Assembly: GCA_903913215.1 (NCBI GenBank)
Contig: CAIWKE010000021.1
Location: 1-64,000, forward strand
Origin: an uncultured Holophagaceae bacterium
GTDB lineage: Bacteria > Acidobacteriota > Holophagae > Holophagales > Holophagaceae
Length of the DNA: 64,000 nt
Reading direction: 5' to 3'
The notes below the pieces were generated by a model that was not told where the DNA came from, did no database searches, and was given only the letters and a program-made list of their open reading frames with translations. A program made the translations under genes and the position numbers. Shown here piece after piece: positions 7,447 through 14,252 of the stretch (position 1 is the stretch's first letter; every line of letters starts with the position of its first letter).

Positions 7447-8979
7447 CTAGGCCTTGCTGGCGAAGACGGTGGGGAAGCGAGCGAGGAAGGCCGCGCTGTG
7501 CTGGAGTTCCCGTTCGTCGAGGCACTCGCCGATCTTGTGCGTGTTCTGCTCGATGCCCGTGCCGAACCCGATCATGGCGGGGTGCTTGTAGACATCATTG
7601 GACACCCACTGCTTCTTGGCGGCGCCGGGGACACTGGCGGCCTTCGGGATGGGATAGCCCACGCCGTCGGTGCTGAAGACCCAGCGGTCCACGCGGGGCT
7701 CCTTGGTGAGGCACCCGCCCGTGCCGACCTTGCCGTCGACGTTGGGGGAGATGACTGCCTTGTAGGCACTCACGGCCGCCTGCACAGCGGGGTGCTCCTC
7801 GGGGGTGAGCCAGCCCAGGTAGACCTGGGGGTTGTTCAGGACATAGCCCTTCCAGGAGGCGTCCGTGTAGGTGGGGATGGAGACTTCCACCTTCAGGCCG
7901 GCCTTGCGGGCGGTCTCCACGGCGTCTAGGGCTTCCACATCGGCCACGGACTGCTCCGGCGTCTCACCGATGGTGAGGCGGCGGTCGAAGCGGAAGGTGA
8001 ACTTCTCAGGCACGGCGCAGTCGCTGGGGGTGTCCAGCTTGGCCCAGGAGGCGGTGCGGGTGCCATGGCCCAGGAACTTGTCATCCTTGAAGCCGATGCG
8101 CTTGTCGTACTTCTCGGCGGCCTCCTTCACGATGGCGCCGCCGAATTCGAGGGGGTTCTTGCCTTCCCAGGGCATGGAGCCGTGGCAGGACTTGCCGGTG
8201 ACTGTGACTTCGATCTGCATGCGGCCGCGCTGGCCGCGGTAGATGCCCAGGGCACCGTTCTTGGAGCAGCCGGTGCTGTCCGTGAGGATCACCACGTCGG
8301 GGACGATCTCGGGGCCGGCAGTGGGGAAGACCTGGCGGTTGAGGAACATGGGGCCGGCACCGTCGTTGTCTTCTTCGCAGACCGTGGCGTAGGAGCGCAC
8401 GATGACACCCTTGAGGGCGCCCTCAGCTTCCAACTCCAGCATGATCTTCGTGGCGATGGCTGCGGAGATGACACCACCCAGCTGGTCTGCGGAGCCGCGG
8501 CCGAAGATGAGGTGGTTCCACTCGTTCTCGGGAGGCAGGTAGCCCAATTCCTTGTTCAGGAAGGCCTTGTTGACCTTCGTGGCGTCTTCGAGGCCGTTGA
8601 AGCAATCGATGCCGCTGTTCTGGAGCCACTGGGCGCGGAGGGGCTTCACGGTGTCCGTGTGGCCGTCGATGTAGATGACCTTCTTCTCAGAGGAGGGGAT
8701 GCCATCGTTGGGGTCTTCGACCCACCAGACCAGGTTGCCGAAGTCATCGAAGAAGGCGTCCTCATCCTTGCGGACGGCCTTGATCGCCACAATCTTCTTG
8801 CGGAGGTAGTCGATGCGGGGGAACTCGTGGTTGGAGGTGCCGCACTGAGGATCACCGCCCTGCTCGGGGCTCTTGTCGACGTAGTCTGCTGGGATGCGAA
8901 TGGCCTCCTTCAGCATTTCCGAGGCGAGGGGCAGGTATTTGGCTGCCAGTTCCGCGATGCGGACGTCAAGGTTCGACAT
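7447..8979 (-). CDS. YgeY-like M20 metallohydrolase, extended form
   Basis: A 510-residue M20/ArgE/DapE-family zinc hydrolase. Metal and catalytic positions are visible: H107 and D109 (DGHTDTV), bridging D165 (RGSADQLGG), E202/E203 (CEEDNDG), D234 (LTDSTG) and H481. M20 proteins cleave amide bonds of small N-acyl or N-carbamoyl compounds. Its place beside ygfK, hydA and ygeW makes it the counterpart of E. coli YgeY, but it is about 100 residues longer than that protein, with extra segments near residues 85-160 and in the C-terminal half. It lies between the single-chain molybdenum hydroxylase and ygfK, all on the same strand. A role in hydrolysing an opened-ring purine intermediate is inferred; peptidase activity cannot be excluded. 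Confidence 0.78.
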   Translation of the reverse strand: MSNLDVRIAELAAKYLPLASEMLKEAIRIPADYVDKSPEQGGDPQCGTSNHEFPRIDYLRKKIVAIKAVRKDEDAFFDDFGNLVWWVEDPNDGIPSSEKKVIYIDGHTDTVKPLRAQWLQNSGIDCFNGLEDATKVNKAFLNKELGYLPPENEWNHLIFGRGSADQLGGVISAAIATKIMLELEAEGALKGVIVRSYATVCEEDNDGAGPMFLNRQVFPTAGPEIVPDVVILTDSTGCSKNGALGIYRGQRGRMQIEVTVTGKSCHGSMPWEGKNPLEFGGAIVKEAAEKYDKRIGFKDDKFLGHGTRTASWAKLDTPSDCAVPEKFTFRFDRRLTIGETPEQSVADVEALDAVETARKAGLKVEVSIPTYTDASWKGYVLNNPQVYLGWLTPEEHPAVQAAVSAYKAVISPNVDGKVGTGGCLTKEPRVDRWVFSTDGVGYPIPKAASVPGAAKKQWVSNDVYKHPAMIGFGTGIEQNTHKIGECLDERELQHSAAFLARFPTVFASKA

Positions 8980-9006
8980 GAGAGGGCTCCAGGGGATCAG
9001 GTGGGC

Positions 9007-9025
9007 GGGCCCCGGCGCGGGGCCC
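9007..9025 (-). other. Intercistronic GC hairpin
   Basis: GGGCCCC (9007-9013) and GGGGCCC (9019-9025) form a stable stem with a tiny loop between the single-chain hydroxylase stop and the YgeY-like start. There is no T run, so it is more likely an mRNA stability or processing element than a terminator. Confidence 0.5.
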
Positions 9026-9041
9026 AGCGGTTGAGAGGGAA

Positions 9042-11642
9042 TCAGGATTTGTTCTTCTTGCCGAGCAGCTTCATTTCCTTGAGAGGCAGGGTGGTGCGGC
9101 GGATGCCATCGTGGCTCCAGAGCGCGTTGCCCACGGCGGCGGCGGTGGGCACCAGGCCGATTTCACCCACGCCCTTGGCGCCATAGGGGCCATGCTCATC
9201 CGTGACTTCCACGCCGATGACTTCCATGTCGGGCATGTCTTTGGAGCGGATGAGCCCCAGGTCCGCCATCTTCCAGGACACCGGGAAGCCGTCCTTGTAA
9301 GGGAAGTCCTCGGTCACGGCATAGCCAAGGCCCATGTGCAGCGCGCCCTCGATCTGGCCTTCGAAGAGGGTGGGGTTCATGATCTTGCCGGCGTCATGGG
9401 CGGCGGTGATGCGGGTGATCTTCCCGGTCTCGTCCAACTCCACCATCTGGGCCGCGAAGCCGTAGGAGTAGTGGGTGACGATGGGTTTGCCCGCCGGGGG
9501 CTCGTAGCCCACCTTGGTGGTCCAGTCGCAAGCCCACTCGCCGCGGAACTCCTGGCCCACGAGGTCGGCCAGGGTCTTACCGCCCTCGAGCAGTTGCTTG
9601 AGATTCCGGCTGGCCACCTTCACGGAGTTGCCCACCAGGGAGGTGCCCCGGCTGGCGGTGGTCATGCCGCAGGAGGTCTCCTCGTCGGTCTCCACCCGAA
9701 CTTCGATGATGGCTGGATCGATGCCGGTTTCGGTGACCAGGGTCTGGAGGGCCATGTTGTGGGCCCCCTGGCCCATCTCGCACCAGCCGTGGTGGAGCAC
9801 TACTTTGTCGGCAGCCAGGATTTGGATCTTGGCCCGGCCGATGTCCACCATGCCGCAGCCGATGCCGGTGTTTTTGATGCCGGCGGCGATGCCAGCGTAT
9901 TTGGCGGCCTGGAAACGGTCCTTGAGAGCCTCCAGGCAGGCGCGCACGCCCACGCCGGACGTGAGGATCTGGCCGGTGGCCGTGGCCTTGCCCTCCACCA
10001 GGGCGTTGTCCCAGCGGAACTGCCAGCGGTCGAAGCCGCCCATGGCGCAGAGCTCGTCCACGGCGCTCTCGATGCCAAAGCAGGCCTGGTTGGCGCCAAA
10101 GCCACGCATGGCGCCGCAGGAGGCGTTGTTGGTGATGACCGCGGTGCCCTTCACGTGGACGTTGGGAATGGCATAGGCCCCTGCAGAGTGGGCCACGGCC
10201 CGCTCGATGACCTTCATGCCCACGCTGGCATAGGCGCCGGAATCCGAGACCATGTTCGCCACCAGGGCCGTGAGCTTGCCTTCCTTGTCACAGCCCACCT
10301 GGTAGTCCATGACGATGGGATGGCGCTTGGCGTGCATGCGGAGCGAGGTCTTGCGGTCAAAGCGGAGCATGACGGGGCGGCCGGTCTTCACGCAGAGCAG
10401 GGCCGCATGGTGCTGGCCCATGAGGTCTTCCTTGCCGCCGAATCCGCCGCCGTTCTGCACCAGCACATCGTTGACCAGGCTTTCCGGCAGGGCCAGCAGC
10501 TCCGCGATCTGGCGTCGGTTCTCGTAGCCGCCCTGGCCACCATCGAAGATCTTTACACCGGCCTGACCGTCCTTGGACCAGGGCACCGCCAGGGCTGCCT
10601 CGGGCTCCATGAAGGCGTGCTCGATGCGCTGGGTGGTGTACCGCTTGCGGACCACGAAGGCGGCCTCGGCCAGCACCTTCTCGGCCTCGCCGACATTCAC
10701 TTCGGAAATCGAGAGGGTGTTGCCCTTGGGCGTGAGCTGGGGTGAGCCGGGCGCCAGGGCCTCGAAGGGATCCGTGACCGGGGCGAGCACCTCATAGGTG
10801 ACGCGGACCAGCGCGGCGGCTTCCCGGGCGATCTCCTCGGTTTCGGCGGCCACGATGGCCAGCACATCCCCGATGCAGCGGGTCTCCTCGCCTTCCATGA
10901 TCATCACGGGCCAGTCCCGGTAGATCATGCCGTTCACTCGCTGGCCCGGGATGTCCTGGGCCTTGAGGACGCTCACCACGCCGGGCAGCTTCTGGGCCGC
11001 GCTGATATCAACACTCAGGACCTTGGCCCGGGGGTGGTCGGAGAAGTGCAGGGCGGCGTAGAGCATGTCCGGCTCTTTCATGTCCGCCACGAAGACTCGC
11101 TGGCCCAGGACGGCTTCCCGGCCCGTGTATTTGGGATGCCGGGTGCCGATGGCGCCGGTGCCCTGGGGATATTCCACGGGCAGGCCCGAGCGCAGGGCCT
11201 CGGCGGCGCACTCGATGGAGTCCACCACTTTCTTGTAGCCGGTGCAGCGGCAGAGGTTCCCGTTGATACCGTCCACGATCTCCTGCCGGCTGGGGTTGGG
11301 ATTCTTCTGGAGGATGGCCGCGGCCTTCATGACGATGCCCGGGGTGCAGAAGCCGCACTGGACGCCGCCCTTCACCACGAAGCCGTCGGCGAAGGCATCC
11401 TGCTCGGCCTTGGACAGGCCCTCGATGGTGGTGAGGCTCTTGCCCGCCACATCCTTCATGGCCATGCGGCAGCTCAGGCGGGCCTTGCCATCGACGAGGA
11501 TGGTGCAGCAGCCGCAGATGCCCTCGCCGGAGCAGCCATCCTTGGGGCTGACGATGCCCGCCACCTCACGCAGGTAGGTGAGCACGTCCAGTTCAGGATC
11601 GGCCTCGAAACGCGTGAGAGTACCGTTGAGCGTGAAGTCCAT
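9042..11642 (-). CDS. Single-chain selenium-dependent-type molybdenum hydroxylase (XdhD-like; FeS-FeS-Mo)
   Basis: An 866-residue xanthine oxidase-family enzyme with two [2Fe-2S] domains fused to the molybdopterin part and no FAD domain. First cluster C37, C43, C46, C58; second cluster C96, C99, C131, C133. Molybdopterin-binding motifs are GGGFGGKED (398-406), GAMRGFGANQ and CEMGQGAH; the catalytic glutamate is E827 (KGVGEIG). This architecture is that of E. coli XdhD and of selenium-dependent xanthine dehydrogenases, whose Mo carries a labile selenium ligand, not selenocysteine. Selenium use is inferred from architecture and from the selD/yqeB/yqeC genes nearby. GGAGG precedes the ATG. It starts a run with the YgeY-like hydrolase and ygfK. 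Purine hydroxylation (xanthine, hypoxanthine or reverse urate reduction) is likely; electrons presumably go to a separate flavoprotein. Confidence 0.85.
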   Translation of the reverse strand: MDFTLNGTLTRFEADPELDVLTYLREVAGIVSPKDGCSGEGICGCCTILVDGKARLSCRMAMKDVAGKSLTTIEGLSKAEQDAFADGFVVKGGVQCGFCTPGIVMKAAAILQKNPNPSRQEIVDGINGNLCRCTGYKKVVDSIECAAEALRSGLPVEYPQGTGAIGTRHPKYTGREAVLGQRVFVADMKEPDMLYAALHFSDHPRAKVLSVDISAAQKLPGVVSVLKAQDIPGQRVNGMIYRDWPVMIMEGEETRCIGDVLAIVAAETEEIAREAAALVRVTYEVLAPVTDPFEALAPGSPQLTPKGNTLSISEVNVGEAEKVLAEAAFVVRKRYTTQRIEHAFMEPEAALAVPWSKDGQAGVKIFDGGQGGYENRRQIAELLALPESLVNDVLVQNGGGFGGKEDLMGQHHAALLCVKTGRPVMLRFDRKTSLRMHAKRHPIVMDYQVGCDKEGKLTALVANMVSDSGAYASVGMKVIERAVAHSAGAYAIPNVHVKGTAVITNNASCGAMRGFGANQACFGIESAVDELCAMGGFDRWQFRWDNALVEGKATATGQILTSGVGVRACLEALKDRFQAAKYAGIAAGIKNTGIGCGMVDIGRAKIQILAADKVVLHHGWCEMGQGAHNMALQTLVTETGIDPAIIEVRVETDEETSCGMTTASRGTSLVGNSVKVASRNLKQLLEGGKTLADLVGQEFRGEWACDWTTKVGYEPPAGKPIVTHYSYGFAAQMVELDETGKITRITAAHDAGKIMNPTLFEGQIEGALHMGLGYAVTEDFPYKDGFPVSWKMADLGLIRSKDMPDMEVIGVEVTDEHGPYGAKGVGEIGLVPTAAAVGNALWSHDGIRRTTLPLKEMKLLGKKNKS

Positions 11643-11690
11643 GGCTCTACCTCCTCTTCTTCGGATGTTCCGTACGGGTGATCCAGGTCC

Positions 11691-11718
11691 AGTTTAGGAA
11701 TCTTGACCACTGGGTCAA
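11691..11718 (-). promoter_or_regulatory. Candidate promoter with palindrome over the -35, upstream of the XdhD-like gene
   Basis: On the minus strand TTGACC (11713-11718) and TAAACT (11691-11696) are separated by 16 bases, placing a transcript start about 40 bases before the ATG at 11642. The -35 is one arm of a perfect inverted repeat TTGACC-N4-GGTCAA (11703-11718), so a regulator bound there would compete with or touch RNA polymerase. The same TTGACC-N16-TAA arrangement is seen before the Tsx-like gene. Confidence 0.5.
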
Positions 11719-11751
11719 TATTTTTTTTCAACAGGAAGAAAATTTTTGTCT

Positions 11752-11770
11752 ATCGACACGAGGTGTTGAT
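11752..11770. promoter_or_regulatory. 19-bp near-palindrome, candidate operator
   Basis: ATCGACAC-GAG-GTGTTGAT is an inverted repeat with 7 of 8 positions paired. It lies in the AT-rich gap between the carbamate kinase and the XdhD-like hydroxylase, about 35 bases upstream of the candidate promoter. Size and symmetry suit a dimeric repressor or activator; no regulator gene is in the window. Confidence 0.4.
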
Positions 11771-11803
11771 CTGATTTATTGCTAAATTTATTATTACAAA
11801 TGT

Positions 11804-12751
11804 TTAGTCGCGGACGATGCGGGTTCCCACTGTGGCCGGAGCCTCCGTGGCCAGGGCCTCGGCCGTGGTGATGAGCACTTCCTGGCCGCCCCCTTCGAGG
11901 TAAGTGAGGGCGCTTTCGATCTTGGGGCCCATGCTGCCCGCCGGGAACTGCCCCTCGGCCAGGTGTCGGCGGGCCTCCGTCGCCGTGAGGCGGTCCACCC
12001 AGCGCTGAGTGGGCTTGCCATAGTCCAGGGCGACCTTGCTCACCCCTGTGAGGATGATGAAGAGGTCGGCCCCCAGCTGGGCCGCCAGCAGGGCACTGAG
12101 GCGATCTTTGTCGATGACCGCTTCCACACCCACCAGGAAGCCGCTGGCATCGCGAATGACGGGAATCCCGCCGCCGCCACCGGCGATGACCGAGCTGCCG
12201 GACTGGAGCAGGGTCTTGATGGCCTGGAGCTGCACGATCTCCAGGGGCCTGGGTGAGGGCACCACCTTGCGCCAGCCGCGCCCAGAGTCCTCCTTCATCT
12301 TCCAGCGGTTGGCCCGCATGAGCTCCATGGCGCGGAACTCAGGATAGAAGGGGCCCACGGGCTTGGTGGGGTCCTGGAAACCCTTGTCTGCCTTGTCCAC
12401 CACCACTTCGGTGAGCACCGAGGTGACGGGGCTCTCCAGGCCCAGGAAGCGCAGTCGGTTGATGAGCATGCGCTCCAGCATGTAGCCCATGGAGCCCTGG
12501 GTCATGGCGCCGCAGACATCCAGGCTGTAGGGGGGGATCTGACCCGAGCCCGCCTCCTGCTGGATGAGCAGGTTCCCTACCTGGGGCCCGTTGCCGTGCA
12601 CCACGCAGAGGGCGTAGCCCTCGGCGACGACCTTCGCCAGCATCTCGGCTGTCTCCCGGGCATTTTCGAGCTGTTCTTCCTGGAGCCCGTGCTCCTTCTC
12701 TTTGAGGAGTGCGTTGCCACCGATGGCCAGGAGAGCGATTTTGCGGGTCAT
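11804..12751 (-). CDS. arcC: Carbamate kinase
   Basis: A 315-residue carbamate kinase of normal length. Family signatures are present: IALLAIGGNALL at the N-terminus, HGNGPQVGNLL, the SVIAGGGGGIPV segment, and AVIDKDRLSALLA. It transfers phosphate from carbamoyl phosphate to ADP, giving ATP, CO2 and ammonia. In fermentative purine or allantoin breakdown this is the ATP-yielding step. A carbamoyl phosphate source is suggested by the YgeW-type carbamoyltransferase at the left edge. The gene stands between the xdh operon and the XdhD-like gene, with a 164-base repeat-bearing gap upstream and a 161-base regulatory gap downstream, so it may be read through from the xdh operon. Confidence 0.93.
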   Translation of the reverse strand: MTRKIALLAIGGNALLKEKEHGLQEEQLENARETAEMLAKVVAEGYALCVVHGNGPQVGNLLIQQEAGSGQIPPYSLDVCGAMTQGSMGYMLERMLINRLRFLGLESPVTSVLTEVVVDKADKGFQDPTKPVGPFYPEFRAMELMRANRWKMKEDSGRGWRKVVPSPRPLEIVQLQAIKTLLQSGSSVIAGGGGGIPVIRDASGFLVGVEAVIDKDRLSALLAAQLGADLFIILTGVSKVALDYGKPTQRWVDRLTATEARRHLAEGQFPAGSMGPKIESALTYLEGGGQEVLITTAEALATEAPATVGTRIVRD

Positions 12752-12793
12752 GCGTGTCCTTGGGATTGAAGTTCAGGGCCATGGATGGGACTG

Positions 12794-12896
12794 ATTCACC
12801 ACGAAGTCGGAAAGACCACGAAGAACAACAAAGGAACCGATCCCTGCTTTTCTTCTGCCTTTTGTCCTTCGTGTCTTCGAGCCTTAGTGGTGGTTC
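12794..12896. repeat. Imperfect palindromic dispersed repeat (CACCACGAAG family), full copy
   Basis: The gap between carbamate kinase and the FAD-subunit gene holds two facing arms: TTCACCACGAAGTCGG... at the left and ...TCTTCGAGCCTTAGTGGTGG at the right, each built from CACGAAG-like units. The stretch CTGCTTTTCTTC followed by TTCGTG/GTCTTCG units occurs again at 41603-41637. It is non-coding and looks like a REP-like or small mobile palindrome. The rest of the gap has nothing else recognisable. Confidence 0.6.
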
Positions 12897-12915
12897 TTTT
12901 TGGAGGGAGTACGGA

Positions 12916-13782
12916 TCAGGCCTGGGTCAGCTCGCGCAGCATCTGGGCCAGGAGGTTGCCGGTGACCACGCTGCGGTAGTGGGCTGTGGCGCGGATGTCG
13001 TCGATGGGGCTGATGTCGCTTCCCAAGGCCAGACGTGCAGCTTCGATGGGCAGGCTGGCCAGGGGCTGACCCAGAAGCAGTTGCTCGACGGCTCGGGCCC
13101 GCACCGGGGCCGGAGCCACGGAACCCAGGCCGATGCGCAGTTCCGCCACGCAGCCCTTCTCAAGGCGGGCGTAGGCGGCCAGACAGACTTTGGAGATGGC
13201 CTGGGCCTGGCGGGTGCCCACCTTGCGGAAGTAGTGGAAGCCCCGGCCCGTGGGCTTGGGCACAAGCACCTTCGCTACCAGCTCGTCTGGGGCCAGGTCC
13301 ATCTGCTTGTAGCCCTGGTGGAAGCTGGCGTAGGCTACGCGGCGGCTGCCCAGGACGGAGACCAGCTCCAGCTCCGCGCCGTAGGCCAGAAGGCTGGGCG
13401 GCGTGTCCGCGGCAGGGCTGGCATTGGCGATGTTGCCCCCCAGGGTGCCACGGTTCTGGATGGCCAGGGCCCCGGTGACCTGGGCGCTCTTCACCAGGTT
13501 GGGGAAGTGCTGGTGCACCGCGCGGCACTCGCGCAGGTCCGTGTAGGTGGAGAGGGATCCGAAGCTGAGGAGGTTGTTGTCCTCCGCAATGCCGCGCAGC
13601 TCGGTCAGGCGGGAGAGGTCGAGGAAACGCGTGGCCTTCAGGTGGCCCGCATTGAAGACCACCATGAGGTCCGTGCCTCCAGCCAGGGGCGTCCAGAGGC
13701 CAGGCTCTGCGGCCAGGAGGGTGAGCGCCTCGCCCAGCGTGGCAGGCACGCGGACCTCAACGGGGGGCAGGTAGCCTCTCAT
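12916..13782 (-). CDS. Molybdenum hydroxylase FAD-binding subunit (second three-subunit enzyme)
   Basis: A 288-residue CoxM/XdhB-type FAD subunit. The ATG at 13782 overlaps the stop of the FeS-subunit gene by ATGA and has GGAGG upstream. FAD-binding motifs are PLAGGTDLMVV near residue 40 and NRGTLGGNIANASPAAD near 110. It would pass electrons from the [2Fe-2S] subunit to NAD+ or another acceptor. It completes the Mo (14245-16482), FeS (13779-14252), FAD set whose gene order differs from the neighbouring xdhA-xdhB-xdhC set. Substrate is not readable from sequence, but context favours a purine or related heterocycle. Confidence 0.85.
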   Translation of the reverse strand: MRGYLPPVEVRVPATLGEALTLLAAEPGLWTPLAGGTDLMVVFNAGHLKATRFLDLSRLTELRGIAEDNNLLSFGSLSTYTDLRECRAVHQHFPNLVKSAQVTGALAIQNRGTLGGNIANASPAADTPPSLLAYGAELELVSVLGSRRVAYASFHQGYKQMDLAPDELVAKVLVPKPTGRGFHYFRKVGTRQAQAISKVCLAAYARLEKGCVAELRIGLGSVAPAPVRARAVEQLLLGQPLASLPIEAARLALGSDISPIDDIRATAHYRSVVTGNLLAQMLRELTQA

Positions 13783-14252
13783 CGGGCCTCCCTGGCGGCG
13801 GTCTGGACTGCGTCCACGATTTTCACGTAGCCCGTGCAGCGGCAGAGATTCCCGGCCAGGCCCTCGCGGACAGCAGCTTCGTCGGGGTGGGGGTTCCGCT
13901 GCAGCAGGTCCGTGGCGGCCAGGAGCATGCCCGGCGTGCAGAAGCCGCACTGGGCGCCGTTCTGCGTAAGGAAGGCGTCCTGCAAGCTGGAGAGCCGTTG
14001 GCCGTCCGCCAGGCCCTCCACCGTGACAATCTCGCCGCCCTGGGCCTGGACTGCGGGCACCAGGCAGCTGTTCACCAATCGGCCGTTCAGCAGGATGCTG
14101 CAGACACCGCACTCACCCTCGCCGCAGCCCTCCTTGGTGCCGGTGAAGCGCAGGTCCTCCCGAAGCACATCCAGCAGCCGGGCGAAGGGATGTACCTGCA
14201 GGCTGTGCGACTGGCCATTCACCTTCAGGCTGAGCATGATCTGGTCAGCCAT
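13779..14252 (-). CDS. Molybdenum hydroxylase [2Fe-2S] subunit (second three-subunit enzyme)
   Basis: A 157-residue CoxS/XdhC-type iron-sulfur subunit with two clusters. The plant-type ferredoxin motif GCGEGECGVCS supplies three cysteines near residues 43-52, with a fourth at NSC. The second, helical cluster uses QCGFCTPG and LCRCTGY. Its start overlaps the Mo-subunit stop by 8 bases and its stop overlaps the FAD-subunit start by 4, so all three are translationally coupled. It relays electrons from the molybdenum centre to FAD. Confidence 0.88.
   Translation of the reverse strand: MADQIMLSLKVNGQSHSLQVHPFARLLDVLREDLRFTGTKEGCGEGECGVCSILLNGRLVNSCLVPAVQAQGGEIVTVEGLADGQRLSSLQDAFLTQNGAQCGFCTPGMLLAATDLLQRNPHPDEAAVREGLAGNLCRCTGYVKIVDAVQTAAREAR

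Noticed and set aside
12752-12915. CRISPR-like repeat units in the CACGAAG-rich gap
   Set aside because: The units are short, imperfect and arranged as facing arms, with no regular spacers or cas genes.
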